Below are positions 25,463 through 34,750 of a DNA stretch of 34,890 nt, piece after piece. The notes beneath the pieces are model-generated. The model was not told where the DNA came from and did no database searches. It saw nothing but the letters and a program-made list of their open reading frames with translations. The stretch is from Roseicella aerolata (lineage in GTDB: Bacteria; Pseudomonadota; Alphaproteobacteria; Acetobacterales; Acetobacteraceae), in assembly GCF_020523605.1 (NCBI RefSeq), contig NZ_JAJAQI010000052.1, positions 1 to 34,890 on the forward strand, given 5' to 3'. The number at the start of each line of letters is the position of its first letter. The first letter of the stretch is position 1. The position numbers were made by a program, and so were the translations under genes.

Positions 25463-26424
25463 GCGGAGGTCTCCGGTCCGGGCGCGCGCAGCAGCCGCGC
25501 GGCCAGCCATGCAGGATCGATCACCGTGAGGTCCCCGGCCGGATCAGGCCCCATCCCGGCCTCGGTCAGGGCGAGCCCGGCCGCCGCGCCGGCCAGCACC
25601 CCGCCGAGGCGCCGCGCGGCGTCCAGCCGGGTCGGCAGCAGGTGGCGGGCCCCGAGCGCGAGGAAAGCGCGCGCCGTCTCCGCCGCCTCCGCCGGATCGA
25701 GCCCGGCCGGCAGCACCAGGAGCATGGCGGCATCGGCGGCGCGGGCGAGGGCCAGCAGCGCGGCGGCCTGGGCAGGGTCGAAGGGATCGCAGCCGGCGGT
25801 GTCGATCAGCACCGCCTGGCCGGGCTGCCTTCGCGCCAGCGCCTTGGCCAGCGCGGCCGGCTGCGGCGCCACCGCCAGCGTCAGGCCGAGCACCCGGGTG
25901 AAGGCGGCCATCTGCTCGGCAGCGCCGGCGCGCGCGCCATCCGTGGTGACCACCAGCGGCGCGCCGCCCGAGAGCACGGCCCGTGCCGCCAGCTTGGCGC
26001 AGCTCAGCGTCTTGCCGGCCCCCGGCGGCCCCGCCAGCAGCAGCGGCCGCACCGCCGGGTCCGGCAGCGGCGCAAAAGCGAGCGCGGCGGCCAGCGACCC
26101 GGCGAGCGGTCCGGCGGCCAGCCGCGCCGCCAGCGGCGCCGGCAGGTTGTGGCGCGCCAGCGCGCCCGCCATGGGCGGCGGGTCCGGCCAGGCCCCCGGC
26201 CCCACGGCCGTCGGTTCCTCCGGCACCGCCGGCGGACCGGGCGGGATCAGCCAGGGCTCCGCCTCCGTCGGCAAGGGATCCGGCCGCGACTCCAGCGCCG
26301 CCGTCACCTCGACCCCGCCGGCGACCCGGCGGGTCTCGAGGATCACGGCCTCCTCGCCCAGTTCGGCCCGCAGCCGGGCCATCGCCTCCGCCATCCTCGG
26401 GGCCCGGAAAAGCCGCAGCCGCAT
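25459..26424 (-). CDS. flhF: FlhF-like SRP-type GTPase
   Basis: 321 residues; FlhF proteins are often longer (about 380-480), and the N-terminal region here is short and Pro-rich. The start MRLRLFRAPRMAEAMARLRAELGEEAVILETRRV is the usual FlhF opening. The NG domain has P-loop GPPGAGKT (132-139), TTDGARAGAAEQM in the place of the G2 region, DTAG in LIDTAGCDPF (G3), and a TRLD in place of TKxD (G4: PTRLDAARRLGGVLAGAA). FlhF is a peripheral-membrane GTPase that directs the site of flagellar assembly, paired with FlhG. It starts 3 bases after the flhA stop. GTP affinity may be altered by the G3/G4 changes (inference). Confidence 0.82.
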   Translation of the reverse strand: MRLRLFRAPRMAEAMARLRAELGEEAVILETRRVAGGVEVTAALESRPDPLPTEAEPWLIPPGPPAVPEEPTAVGPGAWPDPPPMAGALARHNLPAPLAARLAAGPLAGSLAAALAFAPLPDPAVRPLLLAGPPGAGKTLSCAKLAARAVLSGGAPLVVTTDGARAGAAEQMAAFTRVLGLTLAVAPQPAALAKALARRQPGQAVLIDTAGCDPFDPAQAAALLALARAADAAMLLVLPAGLDPAEAAETARAFLALGARHLLPTRLDAARRLGGVLAGAAAGLALTEAGMGPDPAGDLTVIDPAWLAARLLRAPGPETSA

Positions 26425-26427
26425 GGG

Positions 26428-28494
26428 CTAGACGGTCCCCACGGTGCGGATGCGGGCGCGCGGATGGATCTCCGCCTGGCTCAGCACCATGGTGGCCGGC
26501 CGGAAGCGCTCGACGATCGCCCGGACATGGGCGCGGATGGCGCCGGAGCAGACCAGCACCGGCGCCTCCCCCGCCGCCGCCGCGGCATCGAAGGCCTCGC
26601 GCAGCCGCTGCATGAATTCCTGCAATTGCGTGGGCGCCATGGCGAGCTGCCTGTCCTCCGGCGGGCCCGCGAGGCTCTCGGCGAAGGCGATCTCCCAGTC
26701 GGGCGAGAGGGCGATCAGCGGCACATAGCCGCCCGGCCCCCGCGCCGCCTCGGAGAGCTGGCGGGCGAGCCGCGCCCGCACCGCGGCCAGGATGCCGCCG
26801 ATGCCCCGGCTGCCGCCCGCGACGGCCTCCTGAACCCCTTCCAGGATGGTCGGCAGGTCGCGGATCGAGACCCGCTCCGCCAGCAGCGCCTGCAGCACGC
26901 GCTGCAGCCCGCCGACGCCGATCTGGGCGGGGATGACATCGGCGACCAGCTTGCGGTGCTCGGCCGGCAGCTCGTCCAGCAGCTTCTGGGTCTCGGCGAA
27001 GGAGAGCAGTTCCGGCATGTGGTCGCGCACCGTCTCGGTCAGATGGGTGGCCAGCACGCCGGCGCAGTCCACCACGGTGCAGCCGCGGGCCAGCGCCTCC
27101 TCCCGCAAGGTCTCCTCGATCCAGAGGGCGGGCAGGCCGAAGGTGGGCTCCGTCGTCCGCTCCCCGGCCATGGCCGGCACCTGGCCGGAGGGGTCGATGG
27201 CGAGGTGCAGCGGCGGGCGGAGCTGGCCGCGCCCGGCCTCGATCTCCTTCACCCGGATCACATAGGTGTCCGGCGCAAGCTCGAGATTGTCCTGGATGCG
27301 CACGCTCGGCAGGACGAAACCCATCTCCTGCGCCATGCTGCGGCGGAGGATGCGGATCTGCTCGGTCAGCCGCGGCGCGTCGCCGGCGGCGAGGGAGAGC
27401 AGCCCATAGCCCAGTTCCAGCCGCAGCAGGTCGAGCCGCAAGGCCTCGGCCACGGGCGGCTCGGCCACCGCCGCGGCGGGGGCCTCGGGCGGCGCCATGG
27501 CGGCCCGCCGCTCCGCCCCCCGCCGTGTCCAGGCCACGGCGGCGGCGGCGCCGGCGAGCGCGAGGAAGGGGAGCAGCGGCATGCCGGGCAGCAGGCCCAT
27601 GACCAGCGCTGCCCCGGCGGCCAGCCCCATCGGCTTCCAGCCCCGGCCGAGCTGCCGGCCGAGCGCCTGGTCGGCCCGTTCCTCCCCCGCCCCCTTGGTG
27701 ACGACGATGCCGGCTGCGACCGAGACCAGCAGGGCGGGAATCTGGCTGACCAGCCCGTCGCCCACCGTCAGCGTGGCGAAGACCGCGGCCGCCTCCCCCA
27801 CCGGCATCCCGTGCCGCAGGACGCCGATCCCGAGGCCGCCGAGCAGGTTGATCGCCGTCACGATCAGCCCGGCGATCGCATCGCCGCGGACGAATTTGGC
27901 GGCGCCGTCCATGGCGCCGTGGAAGGCGCTCTCCTCCTCCAGTTCGCGGCGCCGCCGGCGCGCCTCCTGCTCCTCGATCAGCCCGGCGGAGAGGTCGGCA
28001 TCGATCGCCATCTGCTTGCCGGGCATGGCGTCCAGGCTGAAGCGTGCCGCGACTTCCGCGATGCGGCCGCTGCCCTTGGTGACGACCATGAAATTCACCA
28101 CCAGCAGGATGGCGAAGACGATCAGCCCGACGACGACATCGCCGCCCATCAGGAAGCCGCCGAAGGCCGCGACCACCTGGCCCGCCGATTGCGGCCCCTC
28201 ATGCCCCTGGGTCAGGATGGTCCGCGTGGTGGCGACGTTGAGCGCCAGGCGCAGCAGCGTGGTCAGCAGCAGCAGCTGCGGGAAGGCGGTGAAGTCGAGC
28301 GGACGGTTCAGGAACAGCGCCACCATCAGCACCAGCACCGAGATGGTGATGGAGATGGCCAGCCCGGCATCCAGCAGCAGCACCGGCAGCGGCACCACCA
28401 GCACCGCCAGCAGCAGGACGACGCCGAGCGCGAGCGCGACATCGCCGGGCAGGCGCACCTCCCGCACCCAGCCCGGCAGGGCGATGCCCCCCAT
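26428..28494 (-). CDS. flhA: Flagellar type III export gate protein FlhA
   Basis: 688 residues, the normal length. About eight membrane helices occupy the first 310 residues, from DVALALGVVLLLAVLVVPLP on, with the conserved cytoplasmic loop containing KGSGRIAEVAARFSLDAMPG and QMAIDADLSAGLI. The soluble C-terminal domain (about 350-688) has the FlhA ring features. It forms the export gate of the flagellar type III apparatus in the inner membrane. It starts 3 bases after the flbD stop, with no other export gene (fliPQR, flhB) in the window. Confidence 0.95.
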   Translation of the reverse strand: MGGIALPGWVREVRLPGDVALALGVVLLLAVLVVPLPVLLLDAGLAISITISVLVLMVALFLNRPLDFTAFPQLLLLTTLLRLALNVATTRTILTQGHEGPQSAGQVVAAFGGFLMGGDVVVGLIVFAILLVVNFMVVTKGSGRIAEVAARFSLDAMPGKQMAIDADLSAGLIEEQEARRRRRELEEESAFHGAMDGAAKFVRGDAIAGLIVTAINLLGGLGIGVLRHGMPVGEAAAVFATLTVGDGLVSQIPALLVSVAAGIVVTKGAGEERADQALGRQLGRGWKPMGLAAGAALVMGLLPGMPLLPFLALAGAAAAVAWTRRGAERRAAMAPPEAPAAAVAEPPVAEALRLDLLRLELGYGLLSLAAGDAPRLTEQIRILRRSMAQEMGFVLPSVRIQDNLELAPDTYVIRVKEIEAGRGQLRPPLHLAIDPSGQVPAMAGERTTEPTFGLPALWIEETLREEALARGCTVVDCAGVLATHLTETVRDHMPELLSFAETQKLLDELPAEHRKLVADVIPAQIGVGGLQRVLQALLAERVSIRDLPTILEGVQEAVAGGSRGIGGILAAVRARLARQLSEAARGPGGYVPLIALSPDWEIAFAESLAGPPEDRQLAMAPTQLQEFMQRLREAFDAAAAAGEAPVLVCSGAIRAHVRAIVERFRPATMVLSQAEIHPRARIRTVGTV

Positions 28495-28497
28495 GTG

Positions 28498-29892
28498 CTA
28501 CCGCCCCAGCCCCGGCAGCAGGCCGGTCCCCGGCGCCACCGGCACGGGCGCCCCCTGCGCGCGGTACTCATGCAGCTTGTTGCGCAGGGTGCGGATGGAG
28601 ATGCCGAGGATCTCGGCCGCGCGGGTGCGGTTGCCGAGGCAATGGGTCAGCGTCTCCAGGATCAGGTCGCGCTCCACCTCCTCCATCCGGCGGCCGACCA
28701 GGGCGGAGACGGCGCCCGCCGCCGGGGCGGGTGCCGCGGCCGGCGCGGGCCCAGGGGCGGCGGGCGGCGGCTCGGCCGCCGGGCGGGCCGGCGGCAGCGG
28801 CGTCAGCTCGATCGCCTCCGGCCCGATCCAGGCGCCATCGGCCAGCAGGACGGCACGGTGGAGCGTATTCTCCAGCTCCCGCACATTGCCAGGCCAGGGA
28901 TGCGCGAGCAGCGTGGCCTCGGCGGCGGGCGAGAGGGCGCGGACCGGCAGGCCGTTCGCCTCGGCGAAGCGGCGGGCGAAATGCGCCGCCAGCGCGGCGA
29001 TGTCCCCGGGCCGGTCACGCAGCGGCGGGATGTGCAGCGCGACGACGTTGAGGCGGAAATAGAGGTCCTCGCGGAAGCGCCCGGCCCGCACCTCCGCCGC
29101 CAGGTCGCGGTTGGTCGCGGCGAGAAGCCGGACATCCACCTTCATCGGGGCGCCGCCGCCCAGCCTGTCGACCTCGCGTTCCTGGATGACCCGGAGGATC
29201 TTGGCCTGCAGGCGCGGGTCCATCTCCCCGATCTCGTCCAGCAGCAGCGTGCCGCCATCGGCCTGCTCGAACTTGCCCTTGCGCGATGCGACCGCGCCGC
29301 TGAAGGCGCCCTTCTCATGGCCGAACAGCTCGCTCTCCAGCAGGCTCTCGGGCAGGGCGGCGCAGTTCAGCGCGACGAAGGGGCCGCGGGCCCGGCGGCT
29401 ATGGGCATGGAGGAAGCGGGCCAGCACCTCCTTGCCCGTGCCGCTCTCGCCGGTGATGAGCACGCTTGCCTCGGCCCGGGCCAGCGCCTCGGCCCGGGCC
29501 AGCAAGGCGCCCATGGCGGGGTCGCGGTGCACCGGCCCCTCGCCCTCCCCGGCCACCGCCTGCAGCATGGCGGCGATCAGCTCGGCCTCCGGCGGCAGGG
29601 GCAGGAATTCCTTTGCCCCGGCCCGGATGGCGCGGATGGCGGCGGCGGCATCGGCGTCGCGGCCGCAGGCGATGACCGGGCAGGCGATGCGCTCGGCCGC
29701 CAGCCGCTCGATCAGCCAGGGGATGTCATGCGCGAGGTCGCAGAGGACGAGGTCGGCGCCGTCCGAGCGCAGCCGGGCCAGCGCCGCGGCGGGGCCATCC
29801 GCCTGCGCGACGCGCGCCCCGCGCGCCGCCGCGATGCGCGCCGCCTGGCCGAGTTCGGCATCGAGCGCGCCGATGATCAGGAGCCTGGTCAT
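28498..29892 (-). CDS. flbD: FlbD-type sigma-54-dependent flagellar transcription activator
   Basis: 464 residues. The N-terminal receiver-like domain (about 1-115) closely follows the FlbD pattern (LIIGALDAELGQAARIAA ... AGAKEFLPLPP); known FlbD receivers are degenerate and activated by FliX. The AAA+ domain has Walker A GESGTGKE (148-155), the sigma-54 contact loop as GAFSGA (195-200) instead of GAFTGA, Walker B LLLDEIGEM (about 216-224) and FREDLYFRLN (273-282). A long Ala/Pro linker (about 366-395) leads to a Fis-type HTH (NRTRAAEILGISIRTLRNKL, 421-440). It controls late flagellar genes with RpoN and lies within the structural operon; its start is one base after the fliN stop. Confidence 0.93.
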   Translation of the reverse strand: MTRLLIIGALDAELGQAARIAAARGARVAQADGPAAALARLRSDGADLVLCDLAHDIPWLIERLAAERIACPVIACGRDADAAAAIRAIRAGAKEFLPLPPEAELIAAMLQAVAGEGEGPVHRDPAMGALLARAEALARAEASVLITGESGTGKEVLARFLHAHSRRARGPFVALNCAALPESLLESELFGHEKGAFSGAVASRKGKFEQADGGTLLLDEIGEMDPRLQAKILRVIQEREVDRLGGGAPMKVDVRLLAATNRDLAAEVRAGRFREDLYFRLNVVALHIPPLRDRPGDIAALAAHFARRFAEANGLPVRALSPAAEATLLAHPWPGNVRELENTLHRAVLLADGAWIGPEAIELTPLPPARPAAEPPPAAPGPAPAAAPAPAAGAVSALVGRRMEEVERDLILETLTHCLGNRTRAAEILGISIRTLRNKLHEYRAQGAPVPVAPGTGLLPGLGR

Positions 29893-29893
29893 C

Positions 29894-30220
29894 TCACGCC
29901 GGCCGGTCCGACTTGACGATCTCGGTCATCGTCACGCCGAGGCGGTTGTCGTCCACCATCACCACCTCGCCGCGCGCGACCAGGCGGTTGTTGACATAGA
30001 TGTCCACCGCCTCGCCCAGCTTGCGGTCCAGCTCCACCACCGCGCCGCGGCCGAGCTTCAGCAGCTGCGAGACCTGCATGGTCGCGCGGCCGAGCACGGC
30101 ACTGACCTGGACGGGGATGTCGTAGACGGCCTCGAGGTCGCGCGCCGAGGCTCCGGACGCGGGGCGCGCCGCCCCCGCCTCGGTCGCCGACAGGGTCTCG
30201 AAGGGCCCGGATTCCGCCAT
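29894..30220 (-). CDS. fliN: Flagellar motor switch protein FliN
   Basis: 108 residues, a single SpoA/FliN domain at about 30-105: AVYDIPVQVSAVLGRATMQV, LLKLGRGAVVELDRKLGEAV and IYVNNRLVARGEVVMVDDNR, ending RLGVTMTEIV. The first 28 residues are variable. AGAGGTGA precedes the ATG, which is 3 bases after the fliH stop. FliN makes the bottom ring of the C-ring and binds FliH and CheY-P relays. Confidence 0.95.
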   Translation of the reverse strand: MAESGPFETLSATEAGAARPASGASARDLEAVYDIPVQVSAVLGRATMQVSQLLKLGRGAVVELDRKLGEAVDIYVNNRLVARGEVVMVDDNRLGVTMTEIVKSDRPA

Positions 30221-30223
30221 GCC

Positions 30224-30913
30224 TCACCTCTCCACAAGATCGAAGGCGTCGAGCAGCGCCGCCACCGCCTGCCGCCGCGCGGCCAGCGAGAGCGCGGCCC
30301 CGCCGCCGCGCCAGGCGGCCGCCGCATCGCCCGGCGGCAAGGCCGGATCCTCGATGATCGCCAGCGCCGGATCGCCGATGCGGGCCGCCGCCGCGGCGGC
30401 CTCGCCCGGCGCGACGCGCAGGGTGACGGCGACGCCCTCCTCCAGCAGCGGCCGCAGCTCGGCGGCGAGCCAGGCCGCCGCCTCCGGCGCCAGCCGCGCC
30501 GCCGCCGCCGGCAGGGCGGCATCGAGCGCCGAGAGCAGCAGCCGCGCCAGCGCCTCGGTGGCCTCGCCCAGGGCCTCGCCCGCCTGCCTGCGGGCTTCGG
30601 CGAGCGCGGCGGCGATCCGCTCCAGCGCCGCCGCCTCGCGTGCCGCGAGCCCGGCCGCCGCGGCCTCCCGCGCTGCCGCCTCGCCCGCGGCGAAGCCGGC
30701 GTCCCGCGCCGCCTCCAGCCGCGCCAGCAGCGCCGCCTCCGCGGCCTCCGCCGGGTCGGGTCCGGGCGGCGGGGGCGGCGCATCGAAATCCGGCACCGCA
30801 AGGGCCAGGGCCGGCGGGGCGGCGGGCGGCGCCTGCCGCGCCGTCGGCAGGATCGGCTCGAAGGCCGCCGGCGCGGGCGGGGTGTCCCGCAGCCTCTGCC
30901 AGGCGATGCTCAC
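30224..30913 (-). CDS. fliH: FliH-like flagellar export ATPase regulator (FlbE-type)
   Basis: 229 residues from a GTG at 30913 that overlaps the fliG stop (GTGA). It is extremely Ala-rich: a Pro-rich N-terminus (about 30-60) then a long helical region with [20 protein letters not shown] (GxxxA/G repeats as in FliH) to about residue 140, and a C-terminal domain ending [19 protein letters not shown]. Sequence identity to FliH is weak, so the call rests on position between fliG and fliN, as in the Caulobacter fliF-fliG-flbE-fliN-flbD operon, plus the helical repeat. FliH/FlbE links the FliI ATPase to FliN; fliI itself is not in the window. Confidence 0.75.
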   Translation of the reverse strand: MSIAWQRLRDTPPAPAAFEPILPTARQAPPAAPPALALAVPDFDAPPPPPGPDPAEAAEAALLARLEAARDAGFAAGEAAAREAAAAGLAAREAAALERIAAALAEARRQAGEALGEATEALARLLLSALDAALPAAAARLAPEAAAWLAAELRPLLEEGVAVTLRVAPGEAAAAAARIGDPALAIIEDPALPPGDAAAAWRGGGAALSLAARRQAVAALLDAFDLVER

Positions 30914-31914
30914 GGCACCATCTCCTCGTCATGGCCGTCCAGCAGGGTGATCTGGCCCTGTGCCGCCATGTCCTTGGCCAGCAGCACGATGGCGGCCTGC
31001 GCCTCATCCACGTCGCGCAGCCGCACGGGGCCGAGCGCGGCGATGTCGTCGCGCAGCAGCTTCGCGGCGCGTTCGGTCAGGTTGCGCATGAACATGTCGC
31101 GCAGGGTCTCGGAGGCGCCCTTGAGGGCGAGGGCCAGCTTGTCCTTCTCCACCGCGCGCAGCAGCGCCTGCAGCCCGGCGCCGTCCACGCGCTGCAGGTC
31201 CTCGAAGGTGAACATCAGGCTGCGGATGCGCTCCGCCGCGTCGCGGTTGCGCTCCTCGAGCGCCGAGAGGATGCGGGCCTCGGCCTGGCGGTCGAGGTTG
31301 TTGAAGATCTCCGCCATCATCTCATGCGCGTCGCGCCGCTGGCTGCGGGCGAGGTTCGACATGAACTCGGCCTTCAGGGTCTTCTCGACGCCCTCCAGCG
31401 CCTCCTTCTGGACGGTCTCCATGCGCAGCATGCGCATCACGACCTCCATCGCGAAGCCCTCCGGCAGCAGGGAGAGCACGCGCGCCGCGTGGTCGGGGCG
31501 GACCTTGGTGAGGACGACGGCGACGGTCTGCGGGTATTCGTTCTTCAGGTAGTTGGCGAGGACGGCCTCGTTCACATTGCCCAGCTTGTCCCACATGGTC
31601 CGGCCGGCCGGGCCGCGGATCTCCTCCATGATCTGGGCGACGCGGTCCCTCGGCAGGGTCTTCAGCAGCAGCCGCTCGGTGCTCTCATAGGAGCCGACGA
31701 GGTTGCCGGCCTGGCCGAGCTGGTCGCCGAACTCCTTGCACAGCTCCTCGATCACCGGCGCCGGCACGGCACCGAGCGAGGCCATGGCGGCGGAGAGGTC
31801 GCGGATCTCGTCCTCATGCATGCGGGCGAAGAGGCTGCTGGCCTGCTCCTCCCCCAGGGCCAGCATCAGGGCGGCCGCCTTCTGCGGGCCGGTGAGCGCG
31901 CGCGTGCCGCTCAT
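30910..31914 (-). CDS. fliG: Flagellar motor switch protein FliG
   Basis: 334 residues, normal length. An N-terminal domain (about 1-100) that binds FliF ([20 protein letters not shown]), a middle domain with [20 protein letters not shown] and [20 protein letters not shown], and the C-terminal torque domain with [20 protein letters not shown] and [20 protein letters not shown]. It is the rotor component of the motor at the base of the C-ring. The ATG overlaps the fliF stop (ATGA). Confidence 0.96.
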   Translation of the reverse strand: MSGTRALTGPQKAAALMLALGEEQASSLFARMHEDEIRDLSAAMASLGAVPAPVIEELCKEFGDQLGQAGNLVGSYESTERLLLKTLPRDRVAQIMEEIRGPAGRTMWDKLGNVNEAVLANYLKNEYPQTVAVVLTKVRPDHAARVLSLLPEGFAMEVVMRMLRMETVQKEALEGVEKTLKAEFMSNLARSQRRDAHEMMAEIFNNLDRQAEARILSALEERNRDAAERIRSLMFTFEDLQRVDGAGLQALLRAVEKDKLALALKGASETLRDMFMRNLTERAAKLLRDDIAALGPVRLRDVDEAQAAIVLLAKDMAAQGQITLLDGHDEEMVP

Positions 31915-33563
31915 CAGGCGTCCTCCGGATTCAGCCAGCGGCGGATCACCGCCAGGCTCTCCTCAGGGTGCTGATGGACGAGCTGCACCAGCGCGTTCAG
32001 CGAGGAGGCCCGCATCTGCCCCTGCACATGGGCCAGGCTGACCATGCTCTCCTCCCCCGGTGGCAGGGCCGTGGCATCGGCCCCGGGCGGCAGGGCCGCG
32101 GTGGCCTCGGCCATCGCGGCCGCCCCCTCCGGCATGCCGGCCAGGGCGGCACCGGCCGGGCCGGCCAGCGCCGGGACGGGCGCGAGGCTCGCCGCCAGGC
32201 GCCCCACCATGGGCCGGCCCAGCAGCAGGATGGCGGCGAGCGCGACGAGGGCGAGCAGCGCGCTCTCGATCAGCCGGGTGGCGAGGGCCGGCGAGAGCGG
32301 CAGGCCGAGGAAGCCCTCCCGGCTCTCGGCCGCCGGCGCCTCCTCCACGAAGCGCATGGAGACGACCTCCACCCGGTCGCCGCGCCGCTCGTCGAAGCCG
32401 ATGGCGCTGCGCACCAGGGCGGTGATGCGCGCCAGTTCCTCGGCCGAGCGTTCCCGCCAGCGGGGCGGGCCGCCGCCCTCCCCCGGCTCGGTCACGCCAT
32501 CGACCAGCACCGCGACGGAGATGCGGCGGACGGTCGGATGCTCGCGCAGGGTGCTGCGGGTGGACCGGCCGATCTCGAAATTCGTCGTCTCCTCCTGCCG
32601 GTTCTCCTGGCTGGCGCCGCCGCCCTGCGGCTCGGCGCCCGGCAGGTTGCCGGCGACGGTGGTCGGCGGCGGCTCGGCGCCGCGGTTCTGCTCGGTCACG
32701 CTCTGCTGGCTGCGGGCCACCTGGTTCTCGGGGTCGAAGCGCTCCTCGCGCGTCTCCACCCGGTCGAAATCCATCTCGACCGTCGCCTCGGCCCGCACCC
32801 GGCCGGGACCGAGGCTGCGCTCCAGCAGTTCCTCCACCGCCCGGCCGAGGCGCAGTTCCTGGGTCCGCCGCAGTTCCTCCTGTGTCTGGGCGGCGGCGGG
32901 GCCGGCCAGCGCCTGGCCGCCGCGGGCGAGCAGGGCGCCGCGGCTGTCCACGATGGAGACGTTCTGCGGCTTCAGGCCGGGCACGGCGGTGGCGACCAGG
33001 TGGAGGACGGCCTGCACCCCCTCCCGGTCCAGCCGCTGGGCACCCTGCATGGCGAGCACCACGCTCGCCTGCGCCTCGCCGCGCTCGCGCGAGAAGGCCT
33101 CCCGCCGCGGCAGGACCAGATGGACCCGGGCGGCACGGACGCCGGCGAGGCCACGGATGGTGCGCGCCAGTTCGCCTTCCAGGGCGCGAAGCCGGTTCAC
33201 ATCCTGCTGAAAGGGCGTGGTGGTCAGGTTCTCGCCGCGGTCGAAGATCTCCCACCCCACCCCGCCGCCGGCCGGCAGCCCCTCCCGCGCCAGCAGCAGA
33301 CGCAGGCGCGGGACCTGGTCCACCGGGGCGAGCACCTGCGTGCCGCCGCCCGAGAGGCGGTAGGGGATTCGCTGGCGCTCGAGCGCCGCCACCACGGCGG
33401 CGGCATCGCGCGGTTCCAGTTCCCCGAACAGGGGGGCCAGGGGCGGGTCCCCGGCCCGGAAGGCCAGCAGGGCGAGCAGGCCCAGCAGGGCGAGGCCGAC
33501 CCCGCCCAGCGCCAGCAGCCGCTTCGGCCCCAGGGCCTTCAGCCCGGCGATCACGCCGCCCAT
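31914..33563 (-). CDS. fliF: Flagellar MS-ring protein FliF
   Basis: 549 residues from the ATG at 33563, chosen for its near-ideal ribosome site AGGAGGTGA; the frame is open to 33776 without support. Two membrane segments, about 16-36 ([20 protein letters not shown]) and about 430-450 ([17 protein letters not shown]), flank a periplasmic region with the FliF ring-building motifs ([20 protein letters not shown], and [20 protein letters not shown]). The C-terminal tail (RWLNPEDA) contacts FliG. It is the first gene of the operon and divergent from prs. I could not find a convincing sigma-54 or sigma-70 promoter in front of it. Confidence 0.95.
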   Translation of the reverse strand: MGGVIAGLKALGPKRLLALGGVGLALLGLLALLAFRAGDPPLAPLFGELEPRDAAAVVAALERQRIPYRLSGGGTQVLAPVDQVPRLRLLLAREGLPAGGGVGWEIFDRGENLTTTPFQQDVNRLRALEGELARTIRGLAGVRAARVHLVLPRREAFSRERGEAQASVVLAMQGAQRLDREGVQAVLHLVATAVPGLKPQNVSIVDSRGALLARGGQALAGPAAAQTQEELRRTQELRLGRAVEELLERSLGPGRVRAEATVEMDFDRVETREERFDPENQVARSQQSVTEQNRGAEPPPTTVAGNLPGAEPQGGGASQENRQEETTNFEIGRSTRSTLREHPTVRRISVAVLVDGVTEPGEGGGPPRWRERSAEELARITALVRSAIGFDERRGDRVEVVSMRFVEEAPAAESREGFLGLPLSPALATRLIESALLALVALAAILLLGRPMVGRLAASLAPVPALAGPAGAALAGMPEGAAAMAEATAALPPGADATALPPGEESMVSLAHVQGQMRASSLNALVQLVHQHPEESLAVIRRWLNPEDA

Positions 33564-33720
33564 GCCGTCACCTCCTGCGACCAGCCCCTGCCCATGGGGG
33601 CTCCGGGGCCGGCCGACCGGCCTGCGGGAGCCACCCGGGCCGGCAGGAATTGCCGCAGGCGGGGTTGCAAAGCGGTTAAGCCGCGGCGGGGGCGGGACAC
33701 AGCCCTGCGGGCAAGGACGA

Positions 33721-33747
33721 TTTACAGGGTTCCGTCCCCTTGATATT
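33721..33747 (+). promoter_or_regulatory. Candidate promoter for prs in the fliF-prs gap
   Basis: TTTACA (33721-33726) is followed by GATATT (33742-33747, spacing 15) or TATTCC (33744-33749, spacing 17); both are imperfect -10 boxes. The position about 70 bases before the prs ATG is plausible. The remaining gap 33564-33720 holds only the fliF ribosome site and GC-rich repeats. Confidence 0.35.
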
Positions 33748-33817
33748 CCCGCCGCGCCGTGCGGGGCGCGGTGCATCGGCGGCGCTCGGGTCGCGTGGAA
33801 AAGGGGTCCGGCCGGTC

Positions 33818-34750
33818 ATGAAGATCGTCGCCTGCAACAGCAATCGTCCTCTGGCCGAGGCAGTGGCCGCCTCGCTCGGCCTGCCGCTCACCAGCGCCTC
33901 CATCCGGCGCTTCGCGGATATGGAGGTGTTCGTCGAGATCAACGAGAACGTCCGGGGCGAGGACGTCTTCGTGGTGCAGAGCACCAGCTACCCCGCGAAC
34001 GACAACCTGATGGAGCTGCTGATCACGCTGGACGCGCTGAAGCGCGGCAGCGCGCGGCGGGTCACCGCGGTGATCCCCTATTTCGGCTATGCCCGGCAGG
34101 ACCGGAAGTCAGGCCCCCGCACGCCGATCAGCGCCAAGCTGGTGGCCAACCTGATCACCGCCGCCGGCGCCAACCGAGTGCTGACCATGGATCTGCATGC
34201 CGCGCAGATCCAGGGCTTCTTCGACATCCCGGTGGACAACCTGTTCGCCGCGCCGCTCTTCACCCGCGACATCCAGGAACGCTACCACGGCCGCGAGCTG
34301 ATGGTGGTCTCCCCCGATGTGGGCGGCGTGGTGCGCGCGCGCGCGCTGGCGGCGCGGCTGCACACGGACCTTGCCATCATCGACAAGCGCCGCCCGCGCG
34401 CCGGCGTGTCCGAGGTGATGAATGTGATCGGCGAGGTCGAGGGGCGGCACTGCATCCTGATCGACGACATCGTCGATTCCGGCGGCACGCTGTGCAATGC
34501 GGCCGAGGCGCTGATCAAGAACGGCGCACAGGGCGTCTCGGTCTATGTCACGCATGGCGTCTTCTCGGGCGGCGCGGTGGCGCGCGTCGGCGCCTCGCCG
34601 ATCGAGAGCATGACGGTGACGGACAGCATCCTGGCGACGGAGGCGGTGCGCATCTCCTCCAACATCCGCCAGGTGACGATCGCGCCGCTGCTGGCCGAGG
34701 CGGTGCGGCGGATTTCCGAGGAAAGCTCGGTGTCGTCGTTGTTCAACTGA
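33818..34750 (+). CDS. prs: Ribose-phosphate pyrophosphokinase (PRPP synthetase)
   Basis: 310 residues from the ATG at 33818 with AAGGGG eleven bases upstream. PRPP synthetase transfers pyrophosphate from ATP to ribose-5-phosphate, supplying purine, pyrimidine, histidine and tryptophan synthesis. Family motifs: [13 protein letters not shown] near the N-terminus, [40 protein letters not shown] and [14 protein letters not shown] (the catalytic flexible loop area), the PRPP-binding loop [12 protein letters not shown] (about residues 217-228), and HGVFSGGA. The normal length is kept. It is monocistronic, and an IS630-type element has inserted close after the stop. Confidence 0.96.
   Translation: MKIVACNSNRPLAEAVAASLGLPLTSASIRRFADMEVFVEINENVRGEDVFVVQSTSYPANDNLMELLITLDALKRGSARRVTAVIPYFGYARQDRKSGPRTPISAKLVANLITAAGANRVLTMDLHAAQIQGFFDIPVDNLFAAPLFTRDIQERYHGRELMVVSPDVGGVVRARALAARLHTDLAIIDKRRPRAGVSEVMNVIGEVEGRHCILIDDIVDSGGTLCNAAEALIKNGAQGVSVYVTHGVFSGGAVARVGASPIESMTVTDSILATEAVRISSNIRQVTIAPLLAEAVRRISEESSVSSLFN

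Noticed and set aside
25447-29916. Very long plus-strand open frame (1489 codons) across the flagellar operon
   Set aside because: It is antisense to flhG-flhF-flhA-flbD, which have clear motifs. Its product is Arg/Gly/His/Gln-rich with no domain, the usual shadow frame in high-GC DNA.
33564-33720. Sigma-54 promoter in front of fliF
   Set aside because: TGGC and GC elements on the minus strand near 33620-33660 are not at the strict -24/-12 spacing (off by one to two bases).
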